Source: Prostheceraeus crozeri
Lineage: Eukaryota; Platyhelminthes; Polycladida; Euryleptidae
NCBI GenBank assembly: GCA_907163375.1
Contig: CAJQUW010005234.1
Coordinates: forward strand, 346,501-410,500
Direction: 5' to 3'
DNA: 64,000 bases
Part shown: in pieces, positions 1 to 11,626 of the stretch
Position numbering within the stretch: the stretch's first letter is position 1
Layout of the letters: each line of letters opens with the position of its first letter
Notes under the pieces: model-generated
What the model was told of the DNA's origin: nothing
Seen by the model: only the letters and a program-made list of their open reading frames with translations
Database searches by the model: none
Translations under genes and position numbers: made by a program

Positions 1-359
1 ACGTTGTCTGCGTAGAGACCTTCGTGTTGCATGCGAAGACAATATTGTCCATGCTGCAGCCACCATAGCTAAATGTTGATTCAATACAGAATGAATAACG
101 ATTAATGTTGGACTATCCACGACGACCTTTAGATTACTCGTAGAACTACGATTGATTTTCACAGAAATCTACGATGTCGATTAATTGTTAAAGTTGATTC
201 TACGGTCACCTTAACCAACGATTAATCGTATAGATTTCACGATGGATCAATCGATTCTACGATTGAATTTTGCGATAACTATTAATCGTTGAGCTTCTTT
301 CTACATCGCCCTGATCTATACTAAAATAATGCATGATTTTGCAAGGCTTTCTATGTTCA

Positions 360-418
360 CAGGTTAATAAGTTCCACGAAGCAGGTAATTATTTTCCTGG
401 TTGGAAATTATTAACCTG
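360..418. repeat. Short inverted repeat (hairpin)
   Basis: CAGGTTAATAA at 360-370 is the exact reverse complement of TTATTAACCTG at 408-418. It is probably part of the same palindromic repeat cluster as the hairpin at 455-556. Confidence 0.6.
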
Positions 419-454
419 GTGCAGACTTCTATGAAAAACGTCATGCATTATAAC

Positions 455-556
455 AGATAATGCATAGATTTCTTCGGTCATCATTTGTCATAATAACCTC
501 GAGCCTTCGGCTCTCGGTAATTATAGCAGTAATAACCTCAAATCTATGCATTATCT
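455..556. repeat. Palindromic repeat of about 100 bp
   Basis: AGATAATGCATAGATTT at 455-471 pairs exactly with AAATCTATGCATTATCT at 540-556. The centre is a small GAGCC-TTC-GGCTC hairpin near 500-512, and the sequence between pairs imperfectly. This looks like a MITE-type palindrome with no coding capacity. Confidence 0.65.
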
Positions 557-877
557 ATTACGTATGACAAGATCAGTCACAATTGGCATAGATCTTGCAT
601 AGATTGTGCTCCTTCCAGTGCACTGGAGTACATGCAAATACCTATTATCTCCCGCACGGGCAATCTGCTTTGCATGTCAAATATAGCGATTGGATATCTA
701 ATAATCTACATTACATGCACGGCGATAAAGAAACACGTTCAAATTGAGTTTTTGACTGCATCTTGAATTCGAAGAAACAATACCTTCGACATGATTTGCA
801 TATAAAGTATCTATGCATTTTCATATCAGTGATCGTTTTTGGCACATTTCAGCCGAAGGTTTGTGTCACCGTATTTC

Positions 878-1333
878 ACTGAAAAGAATAGGTAAACTCA
901 ACCTGACACCATGTGCCATTTTCAACTGTTCTTTCCATTTTTTTGCCTTACAACTGCGATTTTTATCTATGTTTCGTTTCTATCTGCATCAAAAAAGATG
1001 ACCAATGCAAAAATCTCTTAAAATTTTAATTTGTTTAAGATGCATCACAATGATTTATCTCTTCTATCAGAAAATACTAAAAATTTAAATTATTACTTTA
1101 TAACAATTTAGTTAGTAGCATGTCAGCTCTAATATTAAGCGGAGTAGTATTAAATTCAATAACTGCGTGCTTTGGTAAGACCTCTTCATTTGCGGACATC
1201 TGATTGATTGACCTCACGTCATTTCATGATGTGAATAAAATTCATCAATTTTGTGATTCAAATTGGCTTTTTAGTTCCTAGCATCTCTAATAAGTTGATC
1301 TTAAAACCAAGATGGATTGATAGTGATTTGACT
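878..1333. repeat. Host tandem duplication, copy 1 (interrupted)
   Basis: These 456 bases are repeated at 37516-37971 with only scattered base differences and no net length change. Copy 1 continues at 37451-37515 beyond the inserted transposon, giving a repeat period of 516 bp. The duplication is therefore older than the insertion that splits copy 1. Confidence 0.9.
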
Positions 1334-3903
1334 CAGGGCTGTGGAGCCGGAGCCGAGCCGGAGCCTTAAGGAGCCTTAAGGAGCCGATGGTTTTGGTCGG
1401 AGCCGGAGCCGGAGCCGATTTATCACAAAGGCTCCGGCTCCGATAGTTTGAGCTTTGATATAAATCTAGAATTTTGAAAGTTATTAATTGGCATCATAAA
1501 AAAATTAAATCATTTGAAATCTAAAGATATGTCTTTTAAGTATGCCAATGATCTGTCCTCGACGATATCTTTCTTTGCAGTTGCCGCCTTCTTTTGTATT
1601 ATATTTATTATATATTTACACACATGTGTAATATTTTTTTATTGCATATGCTTCGTAAGACTAATTTCCATATTGACAACGTATTCTCCAAAATCCATTA
1701 ATTTGAAGACTTGTTATATACATGCTAACTAGATGATTGTAGATTCCTAGAGACAAGTCGCCAGTCATTTATGTACACATTTCCAGTTCAGTCAGCAAAG
1801 ATAATATAGCTACATTTCTTGCGCAATGTCTTAAATCTAATACGGTTACTATGTAGGCTATCATCTATCGGTATGGCTACTGGCAGAAGCTACTGGCATC
1901 TGTGACAATGCCAATTTCCTTAGATTGTATTGTAGGCTCTTGTGCAGTCCCCCCACCTACATTTTTCAAAACAATCGATTATTCAATTTGATCAATTTTG
2001 ATTGGAAGGATAACTCTTCACACTCACACGAATGACCTGACTACAAGTCCTCACATGGCTATAGCAATAAGCGACCCAGCCACTTCTAGTAGCGCCCTAT
2101 TATTTTAAAGGTATCTCATTCACAATGAATTTCCTTTGACTTCAAAATTCAAAGGGTATATTTCAATGCGAAAAACCCGAAGGCAAATTACAATGTTGAC
2201 TTGCTGACGAAGTTTGCGACCATGACATCGCAATTACCCACGTAGATTTTTACAACAGCACGGAATGCTTCACTCAAACCGGTGATGCTGAAACGGACAT
2301 CCAATGGTGCTGCATCTTTTGACCAGAGAAAAAATGGGGGAGGACTGCACAAGAGCCGTATCGTGTAATAATATTTCCCCAAATGTCATAAACCTGTGGA
2401 TTTCAAGAATTTTCATTATTATTTTTTCCGTCTGTCAACACTATATGCTGATATCATGCTGACTTATATGTAAACAATAAAAAAAGACTGAGACGCTCTC
2501 AATAAAGGCGCCTTTTGACCTCCCTTTTCTATTGTCTGTGACATTAAACCGCACGCGCATTCGAAAGCTAGCAAAGTAGATAGGATTTCTGCTCGGTGCT
2601 CGCAGTCAAATTTTTATTATGCATAGCACCCTGCAACATACGGTGTGATACTCCGAGTTCAGTTTCATCAGCCTAACCATCATCAGAGGAATAGTGGTAA
2701 TGTGTTATACATCAATTGAATATAATAATATACATGAATCATTGATGAATTATTTAGTGCAACTTTACGCCCAGAGGCGTCGCGACCGGGGGGTGTGGGG
2801 GACCGTAACACCTCCCCAATATGAAATTAATAAAAAGATTCAGGTAAAATGAGAAATTTCAGGCAAACCGCCGGTTTGCCGGCGATTCAGCTCCAATATT
2901 CACTGACTTTGTTCTTAGCCACAAAAACACGTCTTGTCACGAAAACACATCGTAATGTCGGGAAATTCTCACCCTTTCTAGACACCAGAAAGTATATGGT
3001 TAGTTGCCGTTGATGATATTGATTTGTCACGCGAAAGCGGTCAAACATAGCGCGCTGAAAACGACCTCTACCCGGGATGACTGTACATGTATATGCGAGC
3101 AGGAGGAACAGTCGCCTCTCATTTTCTTGAAAATTGGAACATAAGGCGATGTGAGTTAGCTCTGCTAAATTTAAAATATCTAAGTGGAATTGAAATGTAA
3201 TTCCAGTACCTTACCTATAATGTGGCCAGTGAATATTGGCACTGAATAACCTAACGCTGAAACGCCTGCAACTCATTCTGCCTAGCTGGGTAGTGTATAT
3301 TTAACCGTTGATTGATATACGTGTAAGCTCTGGCTATTGCGTTGTCCCTTGAGGAGATGACGTCATCGTTACGGTGGATTTCATCAAACCTTCCTCATAC
3401 CGAGTCATTCACACGCGCACCGCGGAAAGCGCACGGTATGAATAAGGCACACCGTCTTCTCTGTGCGTAGAAGTTTATTGTCAACAGCGTGTTAACTTTC
3501 TCGATGCAAACACCGTCGAAAATTTCCTTAACAGTCGATACTACGGGATCCAATTGCGCACAAATTAACTTAACGTCATCGGCATTTCATTGGCCACTTA
3601 AATAACCACCAATTAAATTATTTTTCATTTACAGGCGTCATTTCCGACCGATTAGATGATTAGGTAGGTACCTAGTGTTGGATTTGAGCATGATAGCAGT
3701 AGGGCAGTGGTTCTCACCGATTTTTTTAGCCGACCCCATTTCCGCCATAGCTCATCTAATCGCGACCCCATGGGCTTTAAAAGAACTATATTTCAAAAAC
3801 AGTCAATTATCGCTATACATGTTATATTACTGAAACAGACTTGAATTAAGTCGGACTCAAATGATAATTACAACAAATAACTGTTAACTAGTAACAAAAA
3901 ACA

Positions 3904-5788
3904 TTATTTCGATAAACGCACGATGTGCTCGTAGCGAGGTTCATAAGTTGTTAGAGAACAAACCAAACAGTCAAAAAGATGGGCATCAGTAATGCGTGAT
4001 CGGTACTTAGTCTTTGCTTGCATCATATGTGAGAAACCTGCCTCGCACACGTAGGTGGTACCAAACCGAACAAGAGTTCTGCGGGCTTCATCAATGAGTT
4101 TCGGATACTTCTCGTCATCAAGCGTGAACTAAACTGTGACGGTATCACTAGTCTTGAACATTATTTTAGCAACATTGTCCTCTTGAAGTTCTGCAATTTC
4201 CAGCGCTATTCTGCCATCGAATTTCGTCGCATCAACCTGGAACGGTGACTTGATATGGTAATATTCGGCCTGCATGTCTGGAAATCTCTCTACAAAATTG
4301 TGTTGTAACTTTCCGATGTATGTCAGAAGTTCAGTGATTTGATTCGGAAAATCGTCAAATTCGCACGCTGTTACTGCGATATATTACTCGACAAACATAG
4401 GAAAATTGGAGAAATCCTGTCGCTTTATTTTCTCTTGCAGGACATCAAGTTTTCTCATAAAGGTTCTCAGTGAAGAATGAAGGTCAAAGATCGGTTTTCC
4501 GCGTCCCTGTAGTTCTGTGTTCACTGAGTTGACGTGATGAAGTATATCGACCAATAGTGCTAATTCGGACAAGAATTGTTGATCACCAAATTTGTCTGCA
4601 TGTTGATGGCCTTTCTCAGACAAAAACTCGTGGATCTCTTCACGCAGAATAAAGACTCTTTCCGACGCTTTGCCACGCGATAGCCAACGTACTGTGTTGT
4701 AGAGTAGTAGAGCGGAATGGTCTGCAGCACTCTCAACACAAAGTTGGCGGAACATGCGACAATTAAGCTCACGAGCTTTGATGAAATTTATTATCGTAAC
4801 ACAGACATTCATAATCTCGCCAAATTTAGCGGAAAGATCCTTAGATGCCAGCGCCTGCCGGTGTATAATGCAGTGATTGATGCTTACATGCGGGTGATGT
4901 CTCGACAGTAGGCCGTTGAATCCATTCAGACGCCCCATCATGGCTGGAGCTCCATCAACATTAGCCTCAACAATTTTGTCCCATGACAGGCCATGATCAG
5001 TGAAAAACTTGTTCACGATATTGTAAATATCTTCGCCTTTCGTAGTAACTGCTAGGGTCAACAACGCGAGCACTTCCTCCTTCATCATGCTACCGGTTTC
5101 GTATTTTCCATACAAGATATTTATATATATTATATATTTTCCATACCGCCCAGGAGGATCTTCGAAAGTCGTTTAGTATTTGTTCCTTTAAGTCTGACGC
5201 TACCTTTTCGACCCGGCGAGTAATTGTGTCGTTGCTCAGTGGAATGTCATTTATGGTCTGAACCAACTTATTCCCAAAATTTTCATCTTTGAAAATGTCC
5301 GCAAAGTGCAGTAGTGATGGTTTGATAATCGTTTCACCCTCCGTATATGGACGATGAGTTCGGGTACTTAGGAAAGCTGTCTTGTAGGTAAAAATATCTA
5401 TTTTCTGCTGCTTTGTAAGGGCTCTTGCCATGCAATTCCTGGATTTCTGAAGTTCATCTTTCCGTTTGACGAAGACACGTTGGCGGGCATCTACTCCAAG
5501 AATAGAGACCGTCGGGTGATTTTATAAATGTCGCTGCAACTTGTTCGGCTTCAATGATTCCTCCGCTATTTGTTTATGGCATATCACGCACACAGGGATT
5601 CCGTCGACGTCCGCAATTCCATATTGGGCAAGAAAATCGGGATTTATGCTCCTTGACCTCTTCCTTGTAGTTGAGTCTGCGTTCGTCTCTTTCACTGCTC
5701 TTTTCGTTGCTCCTTTCCTGCTGGGGGTCGTAATTGAAGATGATTGTGGTTCACAATCCGTACTCTTTCGTATCAGAAAGCGATCCAT
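3904..5788 (-). pseudogene. hAT transposase (ZBED5/FAM200-like), decayed
   Basis: The minus-strand start at 5788 leads into a BED-type zinc finger (CVICHK near residues 67-72, then LQRHL). The middle part has hAT core signatures: ANVDGAPAMMG, then NHCIIHRQALA, then NTVRWLSRGK, the tryptophan block typical of the ZBED5/FAM200 branch. The C-terminal dimerisation region (FGTTYVCEAGFS) is near 4060. Damage: an in-frame stop right after the BED finger (about 5525), an AT-rich insertion of about 30 bp with a frame change around 5110-5150, and further in-frame stops near 4384 and 4130. This is an ordinary decayed DNA-transposon gene that cannot make transposase. Confidence 0.88.
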
Positions 5789-5962
5789 TATTTAAAATTA
5801 TTTCACGATAATCCGAAACTGTAATCATGTACTAGAACCACCAGTTTGCAGTCGCGCAATAACTAAGTGATACAATGAGGCATCATGAGTCAATCATGCT
5901 GCAGGAAATATTGCAAGTGCGCCTTCCGACCAATTGGCGCTGCTTACCCTGCTTACTCACAC

Positions 5963-6517
5963 CATGAACCACTAGAAGGAGAAGGACGCTTCACCTCTGT
6001 CAGCTGTGACAAACAGTAGGCACATGCAAACGCATTATATGAACGGGAGAAAATGAAAGTATTTGTACATGAATGGCTCTATCTTTTGAACCACCTGCCC
6101 GATTGATTTCATATTTGAAATACTGATGATTCAGGGTGAGAGCATCATTTCTTCTATTCATGCCACCTTAAGGTTCTCAAAACTAAAAAAGTTAGTCAGC
6201 GCGCGAAAATTAGCAACTCGATAAAAATTGAGAAAATACCTTGATTTTTATCGAGTTACTAATTTTCGCGCGCTGACTAACTTTTTTAGTTTTGAGAACC
6301 TTAAGGTGGCATGAATAGAAGAAATGATGCTCTCACCCTGAATCATCAGTATTTCAAATATGAAATCAATCGGGCAGGTGGTTCAAAAGATAGAGCCATT
6401 CATGTACAAATACTTTCATTTTCTCCCGTTCATATAATGCGTTTGCATGTGCCTAGTGCCTACTGTTGGTCACAGCTGACAGAGGTGAAGCGTCCTTCTC
6501 CTTCTAAGTGGTTCATG
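5963..6517. mobile_element. Fold-back MITE inside the hAT element
   Basis: Almost the whole 555 bp is one palindrome: the left arm from CATGAACCACTAGAAGG at 5963 pairs with the right arm ending CCTTCTAAGTGGTTCATG at 6517, with arms of about 270 bp meeting near 6240. CTCACAC flanks both sides (5956-5962 and 6518-6524), a likely 7-bp target duplication. There is no coding capacity. Arm identity is high, so it is younger than its hAT host. Confidence 0.85.
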
Positions 6518-7234
6518 CTCACACACATATAACGAAGGTCACTGGAAAGATTGAACCCCTAATGTGTCACGGAAGACTTAAGGAAATATTCGATGATCAG
6601 AGACCGGTTGCAGAATGCGATAGTTTAAATTTAAAAAGTCTCGCTGAGTTAGCGCAAATAGCAACCAACAGCGTCACACGTACGACCAAAGTTATGAATA
6701 TACCACATCAGCTGATTTACTTATAGGCCTACATTGTTCGTGTGAGTGAGTAAACTGGTGTCTATGCGGTGATATTTTGGAAGAAATCAACTGGATTGGA
6801 GATGCTCGCATAGACACACCATTTGAAGCAGTGCTGCCACACCAGAACTGATAATAATATCAGCTCTTAATTTCATGAGAACGGATCCTCATGCAGCATC
6901 GGCCGGGCCTGCAAAGATTATATCATTAGCTACAGAAATTGACCCCGAGACCCCCAGCGACCCCAAGCGTATCTCGCGACCCCACGAATTGGTCACTGCG
7001 ACCCCACTTGCGGTCGCGACCCCGAATTTGAGAACCACTGCAGTAGGGGGAAGCGTGTGTGCAATAATCGGGCAAATTTTGGCTCTTAGTTGTAAATCAG
7101 GTAAAATTTAGCAAACACCCCCCCAATGATGTTTCCTTAGCGACGCCTCTGTTTACGCCCTAATGAAAAATACGAAATGAATATAATGCAAGTTAGGCCT
7201 TAACTTATTAAGTATGCTGCATAGAATTACAAAA

Positions 7235-7240
7235 CTTGTC
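7235..7240. repeat. Polinton target-site duplication, left copy
   Basis: CTTGTC directly precedes the 5'-AGTAGTAATA end of the Polinton. The same six bases follow the right end at 36602-36607. A 6-bp duplication is the Polinton integrase signature. Confidence 0.95.
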
Positions 7241-8043
7241 AGTAGTAATAAAACGGCGAACACCCGACCGGCGCGCCCCCCTCTGGAACGTGACAGGTTG
7301 CGGTCTGTCGTGGTGTGCCGGCCAGGCTGGCGTGGTGTGCCGGCCAGGCTGGCGTGGTGTGCCGGTCAGGCTGGCGTGGTGTGCCGGCCAGGTTGGCCGC
7401 TCCCATCGTTGACAGCAATCGGAGAGAAAGAATGGTCGCTGACGTCCCCCCTCCCTCGAAAACGACAGAGTGTGAGACTCGGGTGAGTTGGCCTCGGGTG
7501 AGTTGACGTGGGCGACCGTCTAGGTTGTCGTGGTGGAATGGTGAAACGGACTTTAGATTCGTGATCAGCGTAAAATTCTGCATCGGTATGGTGAATTTGA
7601 AAGCAATCGGCGAGAAAAAATTTTTCTTCAAAATTTTGACAGAGTTAAAATTTTGGACGTTTTGGGCTGTAGCTTCAAAACGAAGCATCGGAGAGCAAAA
7701 CTGGTTGTAGATTTGGAATCAGCGTAACATTCTGCATCCGTATGGTGAATTTGAAAGCAATCGGAGACAAAAATTTTCTTACACCCCCCCGGCACCGATC
7801 TTCCAATTTTGCTTCTAGTGATCGTAGAAAGTCGTGCAATAGCTCGTTTGAAAGCTAAGAGTGAGACAAATTCAGTGAAAGAAACGGCTTGTTCATATCT
7901 GTCTTCGTTTAGATGTGAGACGCCATTTAAGATTTTGGGAGATTGGAGAAAAACGACAGAGTTAGAATTTTGGACGTTTTGGGCTGTAGCGCCAAAACGA
8001 AGCATCGGATGGGAAAACGGATTTCAGATTTGGAATCAGCGCC
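7241..8043. repeat. Polinton left terminal inverted repeat
   Basis: The first 100 bases match the reverse complement of the right end with about one difference. The match continues to about 8043, but the left copy lacks a segment of roughly 200 bp that the right copy has (about 36060-36250). It contains two copies of a module of about 60 bp ending CGAAGCATCGGA (near 7640-7690 and 7957-8010). Confidence 0.92.
7309..7396. repeat. 22-bp minisatellite in the left terminal repeat
   Basis: Four tandem copies of a 22-bp unit (CGTGGTGTGCCGGCCAGGC plus TGG), differing by single bases. The right terminal repeat has only about two copies (near 36489-36533), so the array changed length after the two ends were last identical. 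Confidence 0.9.
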
Positions 8044-8107
8044 ATTTATTCACCCTAGGAAGAGTGTGTCCATCATGATTTGAGGAAAAATTTTTTCAAT
8101 TTTTTTC

Positions 8108-8436
8108 AAAATGACGAATTTTTTGCATTTTTGGCTATTTTTTGCCGAAAAACTAGATCGATTCAAGGCTTCGGACCTATTTCAGTGGACAGACCGCACT
8201 GAGATGTGCTAGATCTGAAATTTTGAGACTGATTGGAGTCAGACTTTTTGATTTGGAGTTCATTGAAAACACCACTTCAGATATTAAATTGCACATTATT
8301 TGAAATGATGAATTTTTCGCTTTTTTGGCTATTTTTGCCGAAAAACTAGATCGATTCAAGGCTTCGGACCTATTTCAGTGGACAGACCGCACTGAGATGT
8401 ACTATATCCGATATTTTGAGACGGATGGGAGTCAGG
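8108..8436. repeat. Two direct repeats of about 140 bp
   Basis: Segments 8108-8248 and 8301-8436 share a long block containing CTAGATCGATTCAAGGCTTC and CAGTGGACAGACCGCACTGA. They lie between the left terminal repeat and the first promoter and have no coding capacity. They may be regulatory or structural subterminal repeats. Confidence 0.85.
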
Positions 8437-8528
8437 GTTGTGAGTTGAGATGCCATTGAAAACCGTAAAAAGGCCAATTTTCCCATTTTCTAACTTAGGA
8501 ATTTTTTAGGATTTGACAATTGGCCGAC

Positions 8529-8536
8529 TATAAAAG
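8529..8536 (+). promoter_or_regulatory. TATA box (TATAAAAG) of the leftmost Polinton transcript
   Basis: A textbook TATAAAAG directed rightward, at the edge of the terminal region. The first plus-strand coding region begins 680 bp downstream and is preceded by TTTCGCTTCAG, an acceptor-like sequence just before its ATG. A spliced 5' leader across 8560-9213 is therefore likely. No other gene is seen in that leader. Confidence 0.6.
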
Positions 8537-9213
8537 CACGGAGCATCAACTGAGAAATCACATTTACTAATAACTTGCTAGAGTTACGTGAACAGATCCG
8601 AGCTCCGGCTCCAAGTCGCGTTTTCCTTTGGATAACGGGTTAGATTTTTCGATTGCTGATATCAGCTAAGGTGTCAGACTTATAGGTTAGCCAGTATATG
8701 ACTGGTGATCACTTTGATCGAATAGGCCAGAAACTTGTAAGCGGTGTATCTTCGGTTCTAGTACACCGATTGACTTGATTCAAGTTGCATGTGATAGCTC
8801 TTGATCAAAGCTATATTTATAGACTACTTATAAAATCTCATAAGTAGTGCAAAAATGCTGAAAAATTTAACTTTGTTATTTTTTATGATTTTTCGGGGTT
8901 TTCGACCCTGTTGAATTCAACTAAGGCATTTATGATGTTGTACGAGGCGAGATTCAGCTCGAGACTTGTTTTCTGATGTAAATAACTCCACCGATTTTCA
9001 TGTCAAAATCGGGGTCCGAATACCAACACAGTGATATGACGCACGCTCTGTCCGTCGGAGGTTGGATTTGTGGGCCGAGGCCTTGGAGTTGGGATAAGAT
9101 CCCCTCTGAGTAATGCCTGTAACGGATTCATCAGCTTAACTTGTCTATCCTCAAGTATTGATAACATGATGATTTGAATTTAAAATCATTGTTTTCCGTT
9201 TTTCGCTTCAGAA

Positions 9214-10389
9214 ATGCCGAAATACAATAATGTGAAGACCAGTTTCAAACTGTGTCAATGCCGGAAGGTATTCCGAGCTGACGCCTTCAAGAAACGCGCT
9301 TGCGCTAGCAAGAAACAGATAGGGGTCGCTCGCTACTATTGCGGAGCCCACAAAGTCAGTCGCTTAAGTGAGCGGCTGGAGGATTGGCACTCACAACACA
9401 GCGAGTGTCAAACAGGCGAAGTAGGCGAAGAAGAACGGAGTTCACTCTTCGCCACTGAGCTCCGTTCTTTGGAGCTACAATCCGCCAACGAACAAGAACG
9501 GAGTTCACTCTTCGTCACTGAGGCCACTGAGCTACAATCCCCATTGAAGCGATTGCCGCTGTATCCTCGCTTAGTAGCGAGAGCTCACTGTCCAGCAGCG
9601 ATAGTGAGGAGGAGGAGGAGGGAGAGCTACAGCCGCAACCTATCGAGGACGTCGTCCTCGATCGCGAGACCCCTGCAGCCGTGACTGCGAGCGGAATTGC
9701 AACGCAATGTCGCAATTTTGTCAAGCGCCCGCCGGTGATCGCCGAACGGGAGAAACTAAAGTAAGAGGTGGAGAAGTTAAAGGAGGAGGCCTTCTCATAC
9801 AAGGCAAAGTATGAGGACCTAAAGAACGTGGCCGGAGTGATAAAGAAGGTGAAGGAGAGATTAATCGAGCGGGATGGCGAGTTGGAGCAGGAGAGGCTCG
9901 AGACTCTCGAGGGGAAAGCCAGAGAAGAGGCTTTGCTAGCAGAGAGGGAAAGTAGGGAGAAGGAGATACGAAGGTTGAAGGAAGAAGTGGAGAGACTCCG
10001 TGTGCAGATGGCTAAGGTGGTCGAGACGAACCACGAGCTGCACCGTTCGGCGCAGCTGATGGATCGCGATCGAAGGGTGCGTTCCAGCCGTCTGCACATC
10101 CCTATTAGAAAGGGGAGAGTAGCAGAAACTCCTCTCTTGTACGAGCGTGGAAGAGGGGAGAAATGTTACTCTCGGGTGAAGAAAGGGGTGGAGTGTCTAC
10201 ACTTCACCTTCGATCATCGTGATCCGATCTCGAATTTCCTTTATGAGGAAGCGCCCGAGAAGATCTGTAAGTAAAAATGACTAAATTAAAATGTAAGATG
10301 ATAACTCACTACTTCTTTCTTTACAGACATCCAAGAGAAGAGACCACCCGCCCCGTTGCCGGAGCCGCAGTCGAAACGGCAAGCCTGAG
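9214..10389 (+). pseudogene. Polinton accessory coding region with coiled coil
   Basis: Unrecognised family. The N-terminal part is basic and cysteine-bearing (FKLCQCRKVF near residue 10, then Cys/His such as RYYCGAHK) and could bind zinc. It is followed by a glutamate/serine-rich stretch. The later part is a long heptad-like coiled coil rich in Glu, Lys, Arg and Leu (about 9768-10050), then a basic tail. A short candidate intron lies at 10267-10326. As it stands the region is not one open frame, so I treat it as slightly damaged (one or two breaks). It sits in the left accessory zone next to other small unrecognised genes. Confidence 0.55.
10267..10326 (+). other. Candidate 60-bp spliceosomal intron
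   Basis: Donor GTAAGT at 10267-10272, then a pyrimidine-rich TTCTTTCTTTACAG acceptor ending at 10326. Both match animal consensus closely, and the intron is about as short as others suspected in this element. Confidence 0.65.
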
Positions 10390-10579
10390 TCGCTATCCCA
10401 CACCCCGAGAACGCCTCAAACGGTCCTTATGGGACCACCATGGGGCAAGACATGATAGAACCTCCTCGCGGTTTGCCCTGGGCAGTCTTTAGACTGGCGA
10501 CCGTCTTTAGTCTGGCGAGTACTATCATTAAGTTGAATCTGCTATCAGTCAACTTGAACGTTGCGTCGCGTTAGAGGGG

Positions 10580-10588
10580 TATATAAAC
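10580..10588 (+). promoter_or_regulatory. TATA box (TATATAAAC)
   Basis: TATATAAAC lies about 31 bp before the ATG at 10619, with CATTTCATTTCATTTC between. The spacing suggests a very short 5' leader for the 88-residue gene. Confidence 0.65.
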
Positions 10589-10618
10589 CACTACCTCTCA
10601 TTTCATTTCATTTCAATC

Positions 10619-10885
10619 ATGGAGACACCAAACGCTGCAGTCAGCTCTCCTCGCGGACCGCAGTTGAGACCGCGAAATTTATGTAATGAATTTGCTAGAA
10701 TAGAGGAGCAAAACAGAGTCCACAACAATCTTGCTCGGATTGGCAATGCGATGACAGCAAGTGTTACAAATCCAATGGAATGGCGCTACATTCCACTCTA
10801 CACTCACATGCCAACTAGCATGGAAGTCGACACTGCTGAGGTTGAACGGTTTCGACTCTCTCTCAGCAGAATCGGTATGAAGTGA
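10619..10885 (+). CDS. Small Polinton accessory protein, 88 aa, unrecognised
   Basis: It starts with ATG in good context (CAATCATGG) just downstream of a TATA box. The product is a soluble, mixed-charge polypeptide with an arginine-rich stretch (PRGPQLRPRN) and no membrane segment or known motif. It is bracketed by the two copies of the direct repeat at 10429-10570 and 10921-11038, which suggests that promoter plus gene form a small cassette. No homology is recognised. Confidence 0.5.
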   Translation: METPNAAVSSPRGPQLRPRNLCNEFARIEEQNRVHNNLARIGNAMTASVTNPMEWRYIPLYTHMPTSMEVDTAEVERFRLSLSRIGMK

Positions 10886-11038
10886 GATGACGGTCACGAG
10901 AACGAACCACCGGCCCTGATAAGGGCCACTATGGGGCAAGATTTGATAGAACCTCCTCGCTGTTTGCACTGGGCAGTCTTCAGACTGGCGAATACTATCA
11001 TTAAGTTTAATCTGCTATCAGTTAACTTGAACGTTGCA

Positions 11039-11624
11039 AATGAAGTTCGGTGTAATACTTCCTTTCGACGGGCGTTCCTGTAAAGGGCGGCGGTGAAACC
11101 CGTAGCTATGTATATCGCAAGGGACACTCGGCAATGGTCAATCTTGTTAAACCTCTCTGCGTCATGTTTCCAAGTGATTGCCTCTGTTTCAACGTAGTAT
11201 GCATTCACGCCAGGGTGACATTTAGCCAACTGTCGAAGGTTGCCTTATAAACTTTCCATTGTATACGTTATGAGAACCACGAGTTCTGCTTGTCTCTATC
11301 AATAAGACGAATTGATGCAATGGAATGAAATGAGAGGACACGCGACAAAACGCGACAAAATACACTTCTCTCTTCCGTAGTCTAACAAGCTCTTTACACA
11401 TGGATCGCAGTCGATTGCTATCCCAGAATCATGTAAGCTATCTTAATTTTATTGAACACTATTTCAACTACCATTATCACCCATATGAAATGTTATAAGA
11501 TTTGCAAGTTAAACTAAGTGTGCTACTATTTCCAAATGAAAAAGTATACATGGTTAAATCATCCACTTAAACCCCATTCAAGTAAGTCAGTATGAAAGCA
11601 AAGATAATACGAAATAAAAATTTA
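11039..11624. other. Polinton spacer, no confident gene
   Basis: A 111-codon minus-strand open stretch (10894-11229) has no ATG start and overlaps the direct repeat, so it is not called. The rest (11230-11620) shows nothing recognisable beyond the 3' end of the minus-strand gene that begins at 12071. Confidence 0.4.
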
Positions 11625-11626
11625 TT
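11621..11626 (-). terminator. Poly(A) signal overlapping a stop codon
   Basis: AATAAA on the minus strand overlaps the stop codon of the gene at 11625-12071. The same layout recurs at several other gene ends in this Polinton. Confidence 0.6.

Larger units (their letters stand above)
1..877. other. Host flank without a recognised gene
   Basis: No convincing coding region is visible on either strand. Positions 60-310 repeat short variants of an ACGATTAATCG-like motif in both orientations, which suggests an old decayed element, but no clean ends were found. Two hairpins follow (listed separately). Confidence 0.5.
3705..7040 (-). mobile_element. hAT transposon with BED-finger transposase remnant
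   Basis: Ends CAGTGGTTCTCA (3705) and TGAGAACCACTG (7040) are inverted, followed inward by GACCCC-rich sequence. An exact 8-bp target-site duplication CAGTAGGG lies at 3697-3704 and 7041-7048. The transposase runs on the minus strand (3904-5788). The region 5800-7000 is non-coding and carries a fold-back insertion. Once autonomous, now inactive. Confidence 0.92.
2772..7151. mobile_element. Second hAT-type element, nested in the outer one
   Basis: The terminal inverted repeat CAGAGGCGTCGC starts at 2772 and its complement GCGACGCCTCTG ends at 7151. A perfect 8-bp target-site duplication TTTACGCC lies at 2764-2771 and 7152-7159. Without the inner hAT (3705-7040) its own body is about 1 kb (2772-3704 plus 7041-7151) with no coding region, so it is a non-autonomous element. 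The length of the duplication and the CAG-type ends are typical of the hAT superfamily. Confidence 0.85.
10429..11038. repeat. Direct repeat pair flanking a small gene
   Basis: 10429-10570 and 10921-11038 share GGGCAAGA, GATAGAACCTCCTCGC, GGGCAGTCTT, GACTGGCGA and CTATCATTAAGTT, ending at TTGAACGTTGC. The first copy has an extra internal duplication (GTCTTTAGTCTGGCGA). The first copy lies just upstream of a TATA box, so the unit may be a duplicated promoter-upstream region or a terminator/promoter module. Confidence 0.85.

Noticed and set aside
60-310. Repeated ACGATTAATCG-type motif as a possible MITE
   Set aside because: Ends match for only about 10 bp and no target duplication is visible.
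7214-7688. Frames in the Polinton terminal repeats with Gly/Ala/Arg/Pro-rich products
   Set aside because: They run through the 22-bp minisatellite and terminal repeat on both strands. Repeat artefacts.
10894-11229. 111-codon minus-strand frame in the Polinton
   Set aside because: No ATG start, overlaps the direct repeat, no recognisable motif. An exon is possible but unsupported.
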